The notes: a model not told the origin generated them from the letters alone. DNA of 64,000 nucleotides from JANNOG01 sp050329835 (GCA_050329835.1 JBHJOJ010000002.1:1-64000); one strand, 5' to 3'. Positions 7,601 to 17,500 are shown, numbered from the stretch's first letter. Numbers and translations are program-made.

Positions 7601-9485
7601 GCCGCGTCCCGATGCGGCGCACTGGCTCGTCCTGACTGACGACGGTGCCGGTGACGAGGTGGCCGCAGCTCTCATGACGCACCTGGACGCCGCGCCGGGG
7701 GCCCGGATCACGGTGCTCCGACCCGGCCGCGTCCCCGCAACGACGCCTCCCGGGGAGGGCGAGCCACGGCATGTCCGGCCGGCCTCGGTCCCGGACCTGA
7801 CCGCCGCCCTCCGGGACCTCGTCCGTGACGGCACTCACCCGCCCGAGCGGATCGTGCACCTGTGGAATCTCGACGCCCGGAGACCCGAGGAGGCACTGGA
7901 CCGGGGGCTGTACAGCCTGCTCGCCGTCGCCAAGGCCGCAGGTGACCTCGGACTGCCTCCCTGGAGCCTCGACGTCGTAACACTGGGCAGCCACCGCGTC
8001 CATCCCGGCGACGAGGTCCGTCCTGACCAGGTCAACTCCCTGGGCGCTTGCCGCCTGATCCCGGTCGAGTACCCCGGCTGTCGGACGCGGCTGGTGGACA
8101 TCGACGCCGAGACGCTGCGCTCCTGCCTGGCCGACCTGGTCGCGGAACTGCGGGCCGAGCCCGACGAGCAGGTCGTCTCGCTGCGAGCCGGCACCCGGTG
8201 GCTGCCCGGGTACGACGTGCTCCCGCCCGACGCCGACAAGACCCCACGAACCGGCTTCCGCCCTGGGGGCGTCTATCTGATCACGGGCGGTCTCGGAGGC
8301 ATCGGTCTGGCCATGGCCGAGCGGATCGCGGCCGACTACTCCGCCCACCTCGTGCTCGTCGGGCGGACGCCGCTGCCCGCTGCCGACCACTGGACGGACA
8401 TCCTGGCCGACCCGACGACATCCGCCGAGGTGCGTCGCCGGGTCAGCGGCCTGCAGCGGATGCGCGAGTCGGGAGCCCGGGTCGTCACCGTCGCGGGCGA
8501 TGTCGCGATCCCTGGGGACCTGTCCCGCGCCGTCGACATCGCGCTCGCCGAGTTCGGTTGCCTCGACGGCATCCTGCACTGCGCCGGTGTGCCGGCCATG
8601 GGCCTCATGCAGTTCCGCACCGCGACCGACGTCGCCGCCGTCCTCGCGCCCAAGGTCCTCGGCACCCGCCTGCTTCTCGACGCGGTGCGACCTGCCCGTC
8701 CCGCCTTCGTCGTCCTGTTCTCGTCGACGACGTCGAGCACGGGCGGGGGCCCGGGACAGATCGGGTACTGCGCGGCCAACGCCTACCTCGACGCCTGCGC
8801 GACGAGCGATCCGCTGCCGGGAACCCATGTCGTCGCCGTGGACTGGGGCGAGTGGACCTGGAACGGGTGGACGGACGGGCTGAACCAGTACGACGAGGGA
8901 TCGCGCCAGTTCTTCGAGCAGTACCGCCGGGACTTCGGTATCGACTTCGACCAGGGGTGGCGGGCGTTGCAGCGTGCTCTCGCCACCGGGGAGCACCACG
9001 TCGTGGTCTCGACCCAGGACTTCCCCACGATCGTCCGGTCCAGCCGGCTCGCCTCGATCGCTCAGCACCAGGAGACGGTGCGCCGCAACCGGGACGCGGG
9101 CGGCCGCCATCCCCGGCCGGACCTGTCGACCGCGTTCATCGAACCCCAGACGTCCCTGGAGGAGGCGATCTCGGAGATCTGGGCGGCGGCGCTGGGCCTG
9201 GAGCGGGTCGGCAGTCACGACAACTTCTTCGAACTCGGAGGCAACTCACTCGTCGGTATGGAGATCATCGCGGAGGTGCGGTCCGCGGCCGAGACCCCAC
9301 TCCTGCCGCCGCACCTGCTGTACCAGGCGCCGACGGTCGCTCTCCTGGCCGCAGCTGCCGAACAGGCGCGTCGCTCCGAGGACGACCCCGCGCACTCGAC
9401 CGGGGTCGAAGCGGGCGTGGCAGCCGGCGACAGGGACCGGATCGACAGGCGACGCGCCTCTCTGCGAACGAGGAGGTCGGCATGA
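4620..9485 (+). CDS. PKS A: type I polyketide synthase, one module KS-AT-KR-ACP
   Basis: 1621 residues. The KS spans about 46-470, with nucleophile Cys215 in TFCSTSL and the His residues of EAHGTATELGDP and KPNVGHLDRASG. The AT spans about 563-905, with Ser687 in GYSLGEY and a HAYHS motif, which predicts malonyl-CoA. No DH is present; the stretch 970-1210 is the structural half of the KR. The KR NADPH site is TGGLGGIG near 1222, with catalytic Tyr1383 in GYCAAN, so it should leave a beta-hydroxyl. The ACP serine is Ser1543 in ELGGNSLVG. The TFCSTSL KS and GYSLGEY AT resemble myxobacterial/cyanobacterial modules. The C-terminus is arginine-rich (RIDRRRASLRTRRS). The N-terminus lacks the classic coiled-coil docking helix. 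Starts and stops overlap both neighbours by four bases. Confidence 0.93.
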   Translation: MSVLPLTDHEARDVMHEEHHRGQLRTPHGEQSRDEAASVDRPGDPHIAIIGLSGRFPGASDVDQFWENISNGLESFTTFSDEELRDAGVDPSEFADPAYVRSRPVLDDVRSFDASFFGMSPREAMLADPQQRLFTECVWEALESAGYGSPDTRGEVGVFAGTNFSTYLLTRAGGMQRAGADPDEMMAGNDKDSLATTVSYRLDLRGPSVAVQTFCSTSLVAVHLACAVLRRDECDLVVAGGVSVRQPDRVGYRYEEGNQASPDGHVRTFDDAARGSMFGDGVAVVVLKRLDRAVSDGDTILAVIRGSAVTNDGGQKFSYAAPGVDGQRRCVEAALVAAGVRPEEVSYVEAHGTATELGDPMEVAALTAAFGPGPPRGSVVLGSVKPNVGHLDRASGVTGLIKVVQSLRHGRLPGTRNFVTPNREIDFGGSPFRVTAESTDWPADPTRPRIAGVSSFGMGGTNCHVVLSEAPATPDRPQVPGRSQILPVSARWAEGADRACRALAGRLREEPDLELGDAAHTLQVGRKHFAHRRVVVADSTTEAVALLDSPTGPLARHDPAVGRRAAFIIAGVGEQYPGMVADLYADLPGFRTHVDEGTRMLGLSSVDQLCGLLTTADAPAASVDLAGLLGRRPPGDDTGATPGESPATARTIGDGALTQPAVFLVEYALARQLMSWGVEPATMIGYSLGEYVVACLAGVIDLEDALGLVAHRARLIAALPRGAMLAVNADATACDRLLGPLRDELDVAVRTGSQLVLAGDSDAIAAAATRLQEAAVAVRRLDTSHAYHSRMMLPAAAELTRWMRDNVRLESPRQPYLSTVTGRPAGEEVTDPAYWARHMCEAVDIDTALTHLLQDPGLAVLEVGPGHSLGALVRAHGACERERWPLVIPTLPGAADLRPAGRTLAEALGRLWLCGVGVDWKAVHGERRPRRVPLPTYPFQRREYWIEADPVGSGPLTGGAREPVDQAAMVSALPRLDEDQWLSRPTWRQVTARGPRPDAAHWLVLTDDGAGDEVAAALMTHLDAAPGARITVLRPGRVPATTPPGEGEPRHVRPASVPDLTAALRDLVRDGTHPPERIVHLWNLDARRPEEALDRGLYSLLAVAKAAGDLGLPPWSLDVVTLGSHRVHPGDEVRPDQVNSLGACRLIPVEYPGCRTRLVDIDAETLRSCLADLVAELRAEPDEQVVSLRAGTRWLPGYDVLPPDADKTPRTGFRPGGVYLITGGLGGIGLAMAERIAADYSAHLVLVGRTPLPAADHWTDILADPTTSAEVRRRVSGLQRMRESGARVVTVAGDVAIPGDLSRAVDIALAEFGCLDGILHCAGVPAMGLMQFRTATDVAAVLAPKVLGTRLLLDAVRPARPAFVVLFSSTTSSTGGGPGQIGYCAANAYLDACATSDPLPGTHVVAVDWGEWTWNGWTDGLNQYDEGSRQFFEQYRRDFGIDFDQGWRALQRALATGEHHVVVSTQDFPTIVRSSRLASIAQHQETVRRNRDAGGRHPRPDLSTAFIEPQTSLEEAISEIWAAALGLERVGSHDNFFELGGNSLVGMEIIAEVRSAAETPLLPPHLLYQAPTVALLAAAAEQARRSEDDPAHSTGVEAGVAAGDRDRIDRRRASLRTRRSA

Positions 9486-12400
9486 GCAGCAGCACGACCG
9501 GCGGCCCCACGGACGAGACCGCTCCGGGTGGCCCGGTGGACCCGAACGGTCACGCCGCCGCCCTCGCCGTCGTGGGCATGGCGGGGCGGTTCCCCGGCGC
9601 AGCGAGCCCGGAGGAGCTGTGGCGCGCCCTCGCCGAGGGCCGTTCCGGTCTGCGTCAGCTCACGGACGAGGAACTGGCGGCAGCGGGCATCCCCCCCGCC
9701 CAGCTGGCCGACCCGAGCTACGTCCGGATCGGGGGGCCCGTCGCCGACCTCGACCTGTTCGACGCCGGGGTGTTCGGCATGAGCGCCCGCGAGGCTATGA
9801 CGACCGACCCACAGCATCGGATCTTCCTGGAGTGCGCATGGGAAGCCCTGGAGTCGGCCGGATACTGCCCGACCGCGACAACCGGTCAGGTGGGGGTGTT
9901 CGCCGGCTGCGGCTTTCCCGACTACCTCGCCCGGAACATGCTGTCGACCATGTCCGAGCCCGGCGGGGCGCTGCTGGTCGCCGTCGGCAACGAACGGGAC
10001 TCGCTCGCCTCCCTGGTGTCCTACAAGTTCGGTCTCCGCGGTCCGGCGCTGGGTGTTCAGACCTTCTGCTCGACCTCACTGGTCGCCGTGCACCTCGCCT
10101 GCCAGAGCCTGCTGACCTTCGAATGCGACATGGCCCTCGCCGGCGGTGTCTTCGTCCCCCTGCCGCAACCCAGTGGGTACCTCCACGAGCCGGGGGGGAT
10201 CCTGTCGCCGGACGGGGTCGTGCGCAGCCTCGACGTTCGCGCGAACGGGACGGTCATGGGCAGCGGCGCCGGCATCGTCGTGCTGAAGCGGCTGACCGAG
10301 GCGGTGCGTGACGGCGACCTCGTCCGCGCGGTGATCCTGGCGTCGGCCGTCAACAACGACGGCCGCACCCGGGCCGGCTACACCGCCCCCGGCGTGGACG
10401 GCGAGACGGAGGCCATCGAGCTGGCGCTCGGCGTCGCCGGAGTGCCCTCGAGCACGGTCGGCTACGTGGAGTGCCATGCGACCGGCACACTCCTCGGCGA
10501 CTCGATCGAGCTCTCGGCCCTCACCCGCGCCTTCGCCGAGCCTCGCGAGGACCCGTGCGTGCTCGGCACCGTCAAGCCGAGCATCGGTCACCTGGACCGT
10601 GCGGCTGGAGTCACCGGCCTCATCCGGGCGACGATGTGCCTGGAGCAGGGCGTGCTCCCGGCGACCCCGGGGTACGAGGTCCCGAACCCGGCGCTCGCCG
10701 GGAAGGCGGACCGGTTCACGGTTCTCACCGAGCCCCGACCCTGGCCCGTGGGTTCGCAGCCCCGACGGGCCGGCGTCAATTCGTTCGGTCTCGGCGGCAC
10801 CAACGCCCATGTCGTCCTCGAGGAGGCACCGGCACGCCCGACAGGCCCCGCGCGACCGGGTCCCCATCTGCTCACGCTGTCGGCGCTCGACGAACGAGCC
10901 CTCGACGACCTGGCGCTCCGGCTCCGTGAGTACCTGCTCGCCCGCCCCGGGCTGGACGTGGCCGATATCGCCTACACCATGCAGTCCTCGCGGACGGGGT
11001 TCGCGCTTCGCCGGGCAGCCGTGGTCCGTGACCTCGCCGACGCCGCTGCGGCCTTGGCGGACCGCGACCGCTGGGCGCAGGGGCGTGCCAGCCGCCGTGA
11101 CCCGCTGCTGCGGCTGAACGCCCCCTCCGGGGCACCGGCGCCGGCCCTGGCGGCGCTGGAGGACTGGCTCGGTGACCACGGGGTCCGACTCGCACCCGAC
11201 GGCGGTGCGGCGGAGGAGATCGTCGTCGATCCAGTCCCGGACGGACCGGACGCCGGGTGGCGGCTCGCCATGCTGGCCCGGGCCTGGCTGGCCGGTGCCT
11301 GCGTCGACTGGGGCGCGCTGCACCAGGGGAAGGGCAGGCGGCTGGAGCTGCCGACGTACCCCTTCCAGCGGCGAAGGTACTGGGTCGAGGCGCAGCCGAC
11401 CGCCCTGGCGACCCCACTGGCCGGGCGCAACCACGACCGATCGACATGGACCTACCTGCCGAGTTGGCGTCCTCGTCCGCTGTCCGTTGCCGACCTGGGC
11501 GAACGTGCCCGCGCCGCCGGTCCGTGGCTCGTCCTCGCGGCCGAGCCCCGCGGTCTGGCCCTCGCTGCACAGGTACGCGCCCTCGGCGCCGAGCTGGCCC
11601 TCGCCGTTCCCGGCGACGAGTTCTCGTACCGGGGCCCGGGCGAGTTCACGCTTCGGCCGTCGTCGGCCGACGACATGATCGCAGTGATCCGCGGGATGCC
11701 GAGCCGACCCCGGACGGTCGTGCATGCCTTCAGCCTCGGTACCACCCAGGCCGACGACGACTTCGTGACATTCACGAGAGCCCAGGACGACGGCGTGCAC
11801 TCGGTGCTGGCACTGGCCAGGGCTCTCGTCGACGACACCGGCGAGGCATCACGGGTGGAACTGACGCTGCTCACGTCCGGTGCCGTCCACGTCGCCGGGG
11901 ACGACCTGTCCCGCCCCGAGCACGCCGGCGTCGGAGCGCTCGCGGCGACGCTCGCCCAGGAGAACCCCGCCGTCCGCGCCCGTCACGTCGACCTCGACGG
12001 CGACCTCGGTGTGGGCGCTCGGCAGGACACTGGCGTCACAGCGCGCACCGCCGTTGCCGGCATCCTCGCCGAGCACCGCGGGCCCCTGGCCATCCGCTCG
12101 GCGGAGCCCTGGCAGCGCGCCTACGATCCGTACCCCCTCACAGCCGTGCCGCCCGACTGCCCCGTGCTACGACCAGGCGAGACCGTGCTCATCACGGGTG
12201 GGTTGGGTGACGTCGGCCTCACCCTCGCCCGCCGTCTCGCCGCGCTCGGCTGCCGGTTGGTGTGCACTGTCCGAACCGAGTTGCCGCCCAGGCCGGAGTG
12301 GCCGGCGTACCTGAGGTCCGTTCCGCCGGCGGGGCTGCGGGCCGCGCGCCACGTCAGGTCCGTTCTCGAGCTCGAGGACGCCGGCGCGGAGGTGCTCGCC

Positions 12401-13294
12401 CTCACCGCCGACGTGTCGGATGTCGAGCAGATGCGCGAGGTCGTCAGGCGGGCGAGAGAACGGTTCGGCCGGATCGATCTCGTCGTTCACGCCGCCGGCG
12501 TCCAGGACCCGCGATTCTTCGACTTCGCTCACCTCGCAGACCCCGGGTCGTACGAGGCGCACGCTGCTGCCAAGGTCGGTGGGTTCCACGTGCTGCAGGA
12601 GGTCCTCGGCGACGACGCGCACGACCGGCGGGTGAGCACGTCCTCGCTGGCCACGGTCCTCGGAGGGATGACCCTGGGACCTTACGCGGCGGCCAACGCT
12701 GCCCTCGACGCCTACGTCGAGCAGGCCCGGGTCCGCGGAATCGGGACATGGACGAGCGTCGACTGGGACACCTGGCGAGTGGACCCGAGCCGTTCCGACC
12801 CCCACAGTCCTGACGTCGGGGACTACGCGATGGCTCCGGTCGAAGCCGTCGACGTGTTCGAGCGGACCCTTCGGGCGGGCGCCGACGCGACGCGGCTCGT
12901 CGTCTCGACGGGGGCGCTGGAGCGCCGAGTGCAGCAGTGGGTCATCGACGACCTGCACGCGTTCGACGAGTCGAGTGCCGGCGAACGCCACCCACGACCC
13001 GAACTCGACACGCCCTTCGTCGAGCCACGCCCCGGGACCGAGGCTCTGCTGGCCGAGGTCTGGTCGACGGTGCTCGCCGTCGAGCCGATCGGGACGGCCG
13101 ACAACTTCTTCGAACTGGGAGGCCACTCCCTGATCGCGATCGAGCTGACACACCGCATCCGACGGGCGACGGGCCGGCCCGTCCCCGTGACAGCGCTGCT
13201 GGAGTCCCCCACCGTGGCCCGGTTGGCGGCCGTGATCGACACCGCCGACGCCGAGAGCTCAACGGCGCCGGAGAAGGAGGTGGCGAGGACGTGA
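9482..13294 (+). CDS. PKS B: type I PKS module lacking its acyltransferase, KS-(no AT)-KR-ACP
   Basis: 1270 residues from ATG 9482 (ATGA overlap with PKS A). The KS spans about 27-450, with Cys196 in TFCSTSL and the two His in CHATGT and KPSIGHLDRAAG. Only about 170 residues separate the KS end from the post-AT linker LPTYPFQRRRYW (near 623), instead of about 480 in its neighbours. The KS-AT linker (DVADIAYTMQSS) and post-AT linker are kept, but no GHSxG and no HAFH/YASH motif exists, so the AT core has been deleted in frame. The KR follows at about 650-1135 with TGGLGDVG and Tyr1068 in GPYAAAN; the ACP serine is Ser1216 in ELGGHSLIA. The ACP must be loaded by another AT. The C-terminal tail is acidic, unlike the arginine-rich tails of PKS A, E and F, which fits a terminal module. 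No release domain is present. Confidence 0.93.
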   Translation: MSSSTTGGPTDETAPGGPVDPNGHAAALAVVGMAGRFPGAASPEELWRALAEGRSGLRQLTDEELAAAGIPPAQLADPSYVRIGGPVADLDLFDAGVFGMSAREAMTTDPQHRIFLECAWEALESAGYCPTATTGQVGVFAGCGFPDYLARNMLSTMSEPGGALLVAVGNERDSLASLVSYKFGLRGPALGVQTFCSTSLVAVHLACQSLLTFECDMALAGGVFVPLPQPSGYLHEPGGILSPDGVVRSLDVRANGTVMGSGAGIVVLKRLTEAVRDGDLVRAVILASAVNNDGRTRAGYTAPGVDGETEAIELALGVAGVPSSTVGYVECHATGTLLGDSIELSALTRAFAEPREDPCVLGTVKPSIGHLDRAAGVTGLIRATMCLEQGVLPATPGYEVPNPALAGKADRFTVLTEPRPWPVGSQPRRAGVNSFGLGGTNAHVVLEEAPARPTGPARPGPHLLTLSALDERALDDLALRLREYLLARPGLDVADIAYTMQSSRTGFALRRAAVVRDLADAAAALADRDRWAQGRASRRDPLLRLNAPSGAPAPALAALEDWLGDHGVRLAPDGGAAEEIVVDPVPDGPDAGWRLAMLARAWLAGACVDWGALHQGKGRRLELPTYPFQRRRYWVEAQPTALATPLAGRNHDRSTWTYLPSWRPRPLSVADLGERARAAGPWLVLAAEPRGLALAAQVRALGAELALAVPGDEFSYRGPGEFTLRPSSADDMIAVIRGMPSRPRTVVHAFSLGTTQADDDFVTFTRAQDDGVHSVLALARALVDDTGEASRVELTLLTSGAVHVAGDDLSRPEHAGVGALAATLAQENPAVRARHVDLDGDLGVGARQDTGVTARTAVAGILAEHRGPLAIRSAEPWQRAYDPYPLTAVPPDCPVLRPGETVLITGGLGDVGLTLARRLAALGCRLVCTVRTELPPRPEWPAYLRSVPPAGLRAARHVRSVLELEDAGAEVLALTADVSDVEQMREVVRRARERFGRIDLVVHAAGVQDPRFFDFAHLADPGSYEAHAAAKVGGFHVLQEVLGDDAHDRRVSTSSLATVLGGMTLGPYAAANAALDAYVEQARVRGIGTWTSVDWDTWRVDPSRSDPHSPDVGDYAMAPVEAVDVFERTLRAGADATRLVVSTGALERRVQQWVIDDLHAFDESSAGERHPRPELDTPFVEPRPGTEALLAEVWSTVLAVEPIGTADNFFELGGHSLIAIELTHRIRRATGRPVPVTALLESPTVARLAAVIDTADAESSTAPEKEVART

Positions 13295-14511
13295 CGGGAG
13301 ACGTGCTGGAGGACCTCGGCACCGGCACGGGCCCAGGGAGGCAGGTGGACGTGACGAGCCAGGGCCATCTCGCCCGGGTCCGCGAGTTCGTCCGTGCCGA
13401 GCTGATGGGTTGCGAACGGGAGCTCGATGCGCTGCCACCGGTGCCGACGCCCCAGGTCCGGCGCTTCGCGGCGGCAGGACTGGGGAACTGGTGGCTCCCC
13501 CCGCGGTACGGCGGCCCTGGACACGGGCTCGAGCACGGTGTGCGGGTCGTAGCAGAACTCGGCTACGGCGACGCCGGGACCGCGTTCACCCTGTTCATCC
13601 CCGTTCTGGCGACGAGCATGGTGCAGCTCTACGGTGCGCCGGGGATCGCCGATCGCCACCTCACCGAGCTGCGGGCGGGCGGTGGCTTCGCGGCCACGCT
13701 CGGCTCCGAGCACGCGGCGGGCAGCGAGCTCGCCCGGATCACCACGACGGCCCGCCGGGTCGGAGACACGCTCGTGATCGACGGCGAGAAGGCGTACTCG
13801 ACCGACGCGGACTTCGCCGCCTTCCTCGTCGTGATCGCGAGGATGGCCGACGACCCGGGGACCTTCGTCGCCGTCCTCGTCCCGCGGGACGTACCCGGTA
13901 TCGAGGTGCACCGGCGCTGGACGATGAACGGATTGCGGTCGTCAGCCACGTACGAAGTCGTACTCCGCGGCGTGACCGTCCCCACGACCCACGCGCTGCG
14001 GGGCAATGGGCTCCGTGTTCTCGAGGTGGGGCTCAACGTCAGCCGCATCCTCATCGCAGCCACCGCGCTCGGCATCTGCCGGCGCGCCCGTGATCTGTGC
14101 TTGGACTACGCCCGCAGCAAGACTCTCAAGGGAGCGTCGCTGAGCGGGAATGCGGTGTTCGCCGCGAAGCTCGGGCAGTTCGAGATGCAGATCGAGGTCA
14201 TGACCAACCAATGCCTGGCGGCCGCGCGCGAGTACGACGCCGTCACGCGGGGCGATCATGCGGGCAGTGACTTTCTGCGAATCGGGACAATGAAGTCCGC
14301 CCTGACGACGAAGATGTTCTGCGGGCAGACGGCATGGCACCTCGTGTCGACCGCATCGGAGATGTTCGGAGGCATCGGGTACACAGACGAGTCCATCATC
14401 GGGAAACTGCTCCGGGACGTCCGGCACACGTCGATCGTCGAGGGTGGCGACGACGTCCTGCGCGACCTCGTCTACACCCGGTTCACGCTGCCGGCGGGCC
14501 GGCGCGCCTGA
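13291..14511 (+). CDS. Acyl-CoA dehydrogenase-family flavoprotein
   Basis: 406 residues from GTG 13291, which overlaps the PKS B stop (GTGA). It has the three-part ACAD fold: an N-terminal helical domain (about 15-130), a beta-domain with the FAD-contacting GSEHAAGSE stretch (about 135-250) and a C-terminal helical bundle ending in EMFGGIGYTDES and HTSIVEGGDDVLRDL. The last of these carries the Glu at the position of the catalytic base. The family oxidises the alpha-beta bond of acyl-CoA or acyl-ACP thioesters. Coupling to PKS B suggests it acts on an ACP-bound or freshly released polyketide, or on an extender precursor, but the sequence does not say which. It is distinct from the FkbI-like ACAD at 48437. 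Its last 40 bases overlap the convergent SARP gene. Confidence 0.85.
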   Translation: MTGDVLEDLGTGTGPGRQVDVTSQGHLARVREFVRAELMGCERELDALPPVPTPQVRRFAAAGLGNWWLPPRYGGPGHGLEHGVRVVAELGYGDAGTAFTLFIPVLATSMVQLYGAPGIADRHLTELRAGGGFAATLGSEHAAGSELARITTTARRVGDTLVIDGEKAYSTDADFAAFLVVIARMADDPGTFVAVLVPRDVPGIEVHRRWTMNGLRSSATYEVVLRGVTVPTTHALRGNGLRVLEVGLNVSRILIAATALGICRRARDLCLDYARSKTLKGASLSGNAVFAAKLGQFEMQIEVMTNQCLAAAREYDAVTRGDHAGSDFLRIGTMKSALTTKMFCGQTAWHLVSTASEMFGGIGYTDESIIGKLLRDVRHTSIVEGGDDVLRDLVYTRFTLPAGRRA

Positions 14512-17500
14512 CTGTCCTGCCGCACCAGCGCCAGCTGGTCCCGCACCCGAGCCGCCGCCGTCGTCCGAATCTGCGTCACCGCGACCAGGGCGTCCTCAAG
14601 TTCGGCAACACTGGGCCGTACCAACCCGTCATGATCGCCGACGTCCGTGAGGAGGACGAGGGTCCGGGCCAGCCAGACCGGAGCACCGACCGTACGAAAC
14701 GCGTCACGGGCGCGCCCCAGGTGGGCGAGAGCCGCCGGGACCCGGCCGCGGCCGAGGTCCATCTCGCCGAGGGCGAACTCGGTCTGGCCCTCCAGCAGTA
14801 GCCGACCCGTCTGCTCAGCGAGGGCGGCGGCGGTCGAGAGCGTCGACTCGGCGACGGCCTCGCGGCCCTCCTCCCGCCGTGCCATGCCCAGCCAATAGTG
14901 CACCGACGCCGCCTCGCCCAGGTCGCCGATCTCCTGCAAGGTGGCGAGGGCTCTGCTGAGCACGCGCCGTGCCGAGCCCGCGTCGCCTGCTGCCAGGGAC
15001 AGCTCCGCCCCCCGGCAGTCGACCCGGATCCGAACGCGCCAGCACTCGACTCTGCGGGAGACCCGCCGCGCCTCGGCCAGCAGATTCTCGGCGTCCTGCA
15101 GGTCACCTTCATCCATCCGGATCCGCGCGAGGTCGCACAGCACCGTCGCCTGTCCGGTGAGGTCACCGGAGGACGTCATCCGCGCCAGTGCCGCCTCGAG
15201 CTTCGTCAGCGTTGTCGGGATGTCCCCCCGAACGGCGTCGACGAGCGCGGAGCTGCGCATCACCAGACCCACCCCGTGCTCGTGCCCACGGGAACGGAGA
15301 GCGTCGATGGCGATCGCGAAATGCTGCTCGGCCGCGTCCAGCTGCCACTGCGCTCCGGACAACCGCCCCAACGAGTAGTGGCAGGCGGCCGCTCCGAGGG
15401 CGTCCTGCGTGCGCTCGCAGACATCGAGCGCCGCCTCGGCCGTGCACTGCCAGTCCCGATAGGCGCCTCGTGCTTCGAACGGAGCGACCAGGGTGAGCGC
15501 GAGACCCCAGCAGACCTCACTCTGGCCAGCACGGGCTGCCTGTCGGACGGCTGCGACGAGCGACGGTCGCTCCCGTTCCAGCCAGACCAGCGGACGCTGC
15601 GACACGTCCTCGTTCAGACCGGGGAGATCGACCTGCGCAGCAGGTCCGGGCGCCAGCGCACGGTCGTCGCCGAACGCGGCGAGCCGAGCCTGCTCGGTCA
15701 GCGACAACCACGTTCCGAACACCCGCCCGAGCGCCTCCTGGCGCTCTCGTTCGTCGTCCACCTCCTCCGCTCGTTCAAGCGCGAAGACGCGGACCAGCTC
15801 GTGGAACCGGTACCGGGGAGGCCCCGACGGTGTCTCGTCGACGTCCAGCAGGTGCACGTCGACGAGGAGGTCGAGGACCTGCTCCGCCTCGACGGTGCCC
15901 GTGTCGAGGAGCGCAGCGCCCGTCCATGCCGGGAAGTCAGGAGCCTGCAGGAGCGCGAGCAAGCGGAACAGGCGCTGGGCGCGCTCAGGCAGGGAGCGGT
16001 AGCTCGATCCGATGGAGGAGCGCAGCTCCAGACCGCTGTGGCTGAACTCGTCGAGACGCCTGATCTCGTTCTTCATGCGTCGGGTCAGCTCGGCGATCCG
16101 CCAGTGCCGTCGCGACGCCAGCCGGGCTCCGGCAATCCGCAACGCGAGTGGCAGCCCGCCGGTGTAGGCGACCAGTTCCCGCGCCGATGCCGACTCCGCG
16201 TCGAGTCGCTCTCGTCCGATGATCGATGCCAGCAGCTCAGTGCACAGCCTGGGGTCCAGGACGTCGAGCCCGAACCACTTGGCGCCGTCCAGGAGGTCCA
16301 GTCGGACGCGTGAGGTGATGAGGACGGCGCACTCAGGGCTTCCCGGGAGCAACGGCGAGATCTGCTCCACGGTGTCGGCTCCGTCGAGCACCAGGAGGAC
16401 CCGTCGGCCGGCCAGACGGCTCCGGTAGAACTCGGCCCGTTCGTCCTGGTCGTCCGGAACGGCAGTGTCGGCGACACCGAGAGCGCGCAACCAGCGAGCG
16501 AGCAACGCGGCTGTCCGGCCCTCGCGACTGACACCGTCGAGGTCGGCGTAGAGATGACCGTCCGGGTAGGCATGAGCGGTTTCGTGGGCGACGCGTAGGG
16601 CCAGGGCTGACTTGCCGATCCCGCCCGGGCCGTGGACCCCGACGATGGGGACGGCGTAGCGGTCGGTGACTCCAGTGCGCTCAACGAGGAGACGCGTCAT
16701 GGCGACGATGAGGTCGGCACGCCCGACGAAGTCCGCGATCCCGCGTGGGAGCTGCCGCGGCGTGATCGACCTGGTACCAGGCACGTCGTCGCCGACTCCG
16801 ACGGGGGGCTTCGCCCGTCCCGCATCCCCGCCCGTCGCCGCAGCCGACCCGCGGGTCGACCGTGCGGCCCTCGACCGCGACCTCCACGTGTCCGCTCGCC
16901 CGACGGACCCACTCCCGTCGCTCGCGCCCGCCCGAGAGACCGACGAGGACGACACGAGGTCCAGCCGCGGCGCACGGTTCAGCATGTCGACCTCGAGGTC
17001 GCGCAGTTCCTGACCGGGGTCGATGCCCATGTCGTCGGCGAGAGCGCGACGCACCTGACGCAGAACCGCCAGGGCGTCCGCCTGGCGGCCGTCCCGATAG
17101 AGCGCCAGCGCGAGACACGCAGCGAAGCGCTCCCGCAGCGGGTACTCGGCGATCAGATCACGGAGCTCGGTGACGACGACGTCGTGCCGACCGAGGGCGA
17201 GCTCGAGGTCGAGTCGCTGCTGCACCGCCGAGAGGCGCGCGTCCGCGAGAGCCTCGCGTGCCCGGCGGACGGGCTCGCTCGCGACCCCCTGCAGGGCACA
17301 GCCGCGCCAGAGCTGCAAGGCCGCCGACAGCGTCGCGGACGCCTCCTCCCTGGCCCCGCGGGCCGCCTGCTGACGGGCCCGAGTCACCAACGAGGTGAAC
17401 TCGGTCGAATCCAACCGTTCGGGGGCGATGTGGAGGACGTAGCCCGCCGCGTCGGTGAGGACCGCCGTGTCCGGCGAGTCGGTGAGCAACTTGCGGAGCG

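Noticed and set aside
8048..9481. 5' extension of the PKS B frame into PKS A
   Set aside because: It lies opposite real KR-ACP sequence in another frame; ATG 9482 gives the ATGA coupling and the normal KS leader.
12900..13294. A thioesterase or reductase domain at the end of PKS B
   Set aside because: The protein ends about 40 residues after the ACP; no GxSxG or Rossmann motif follows.
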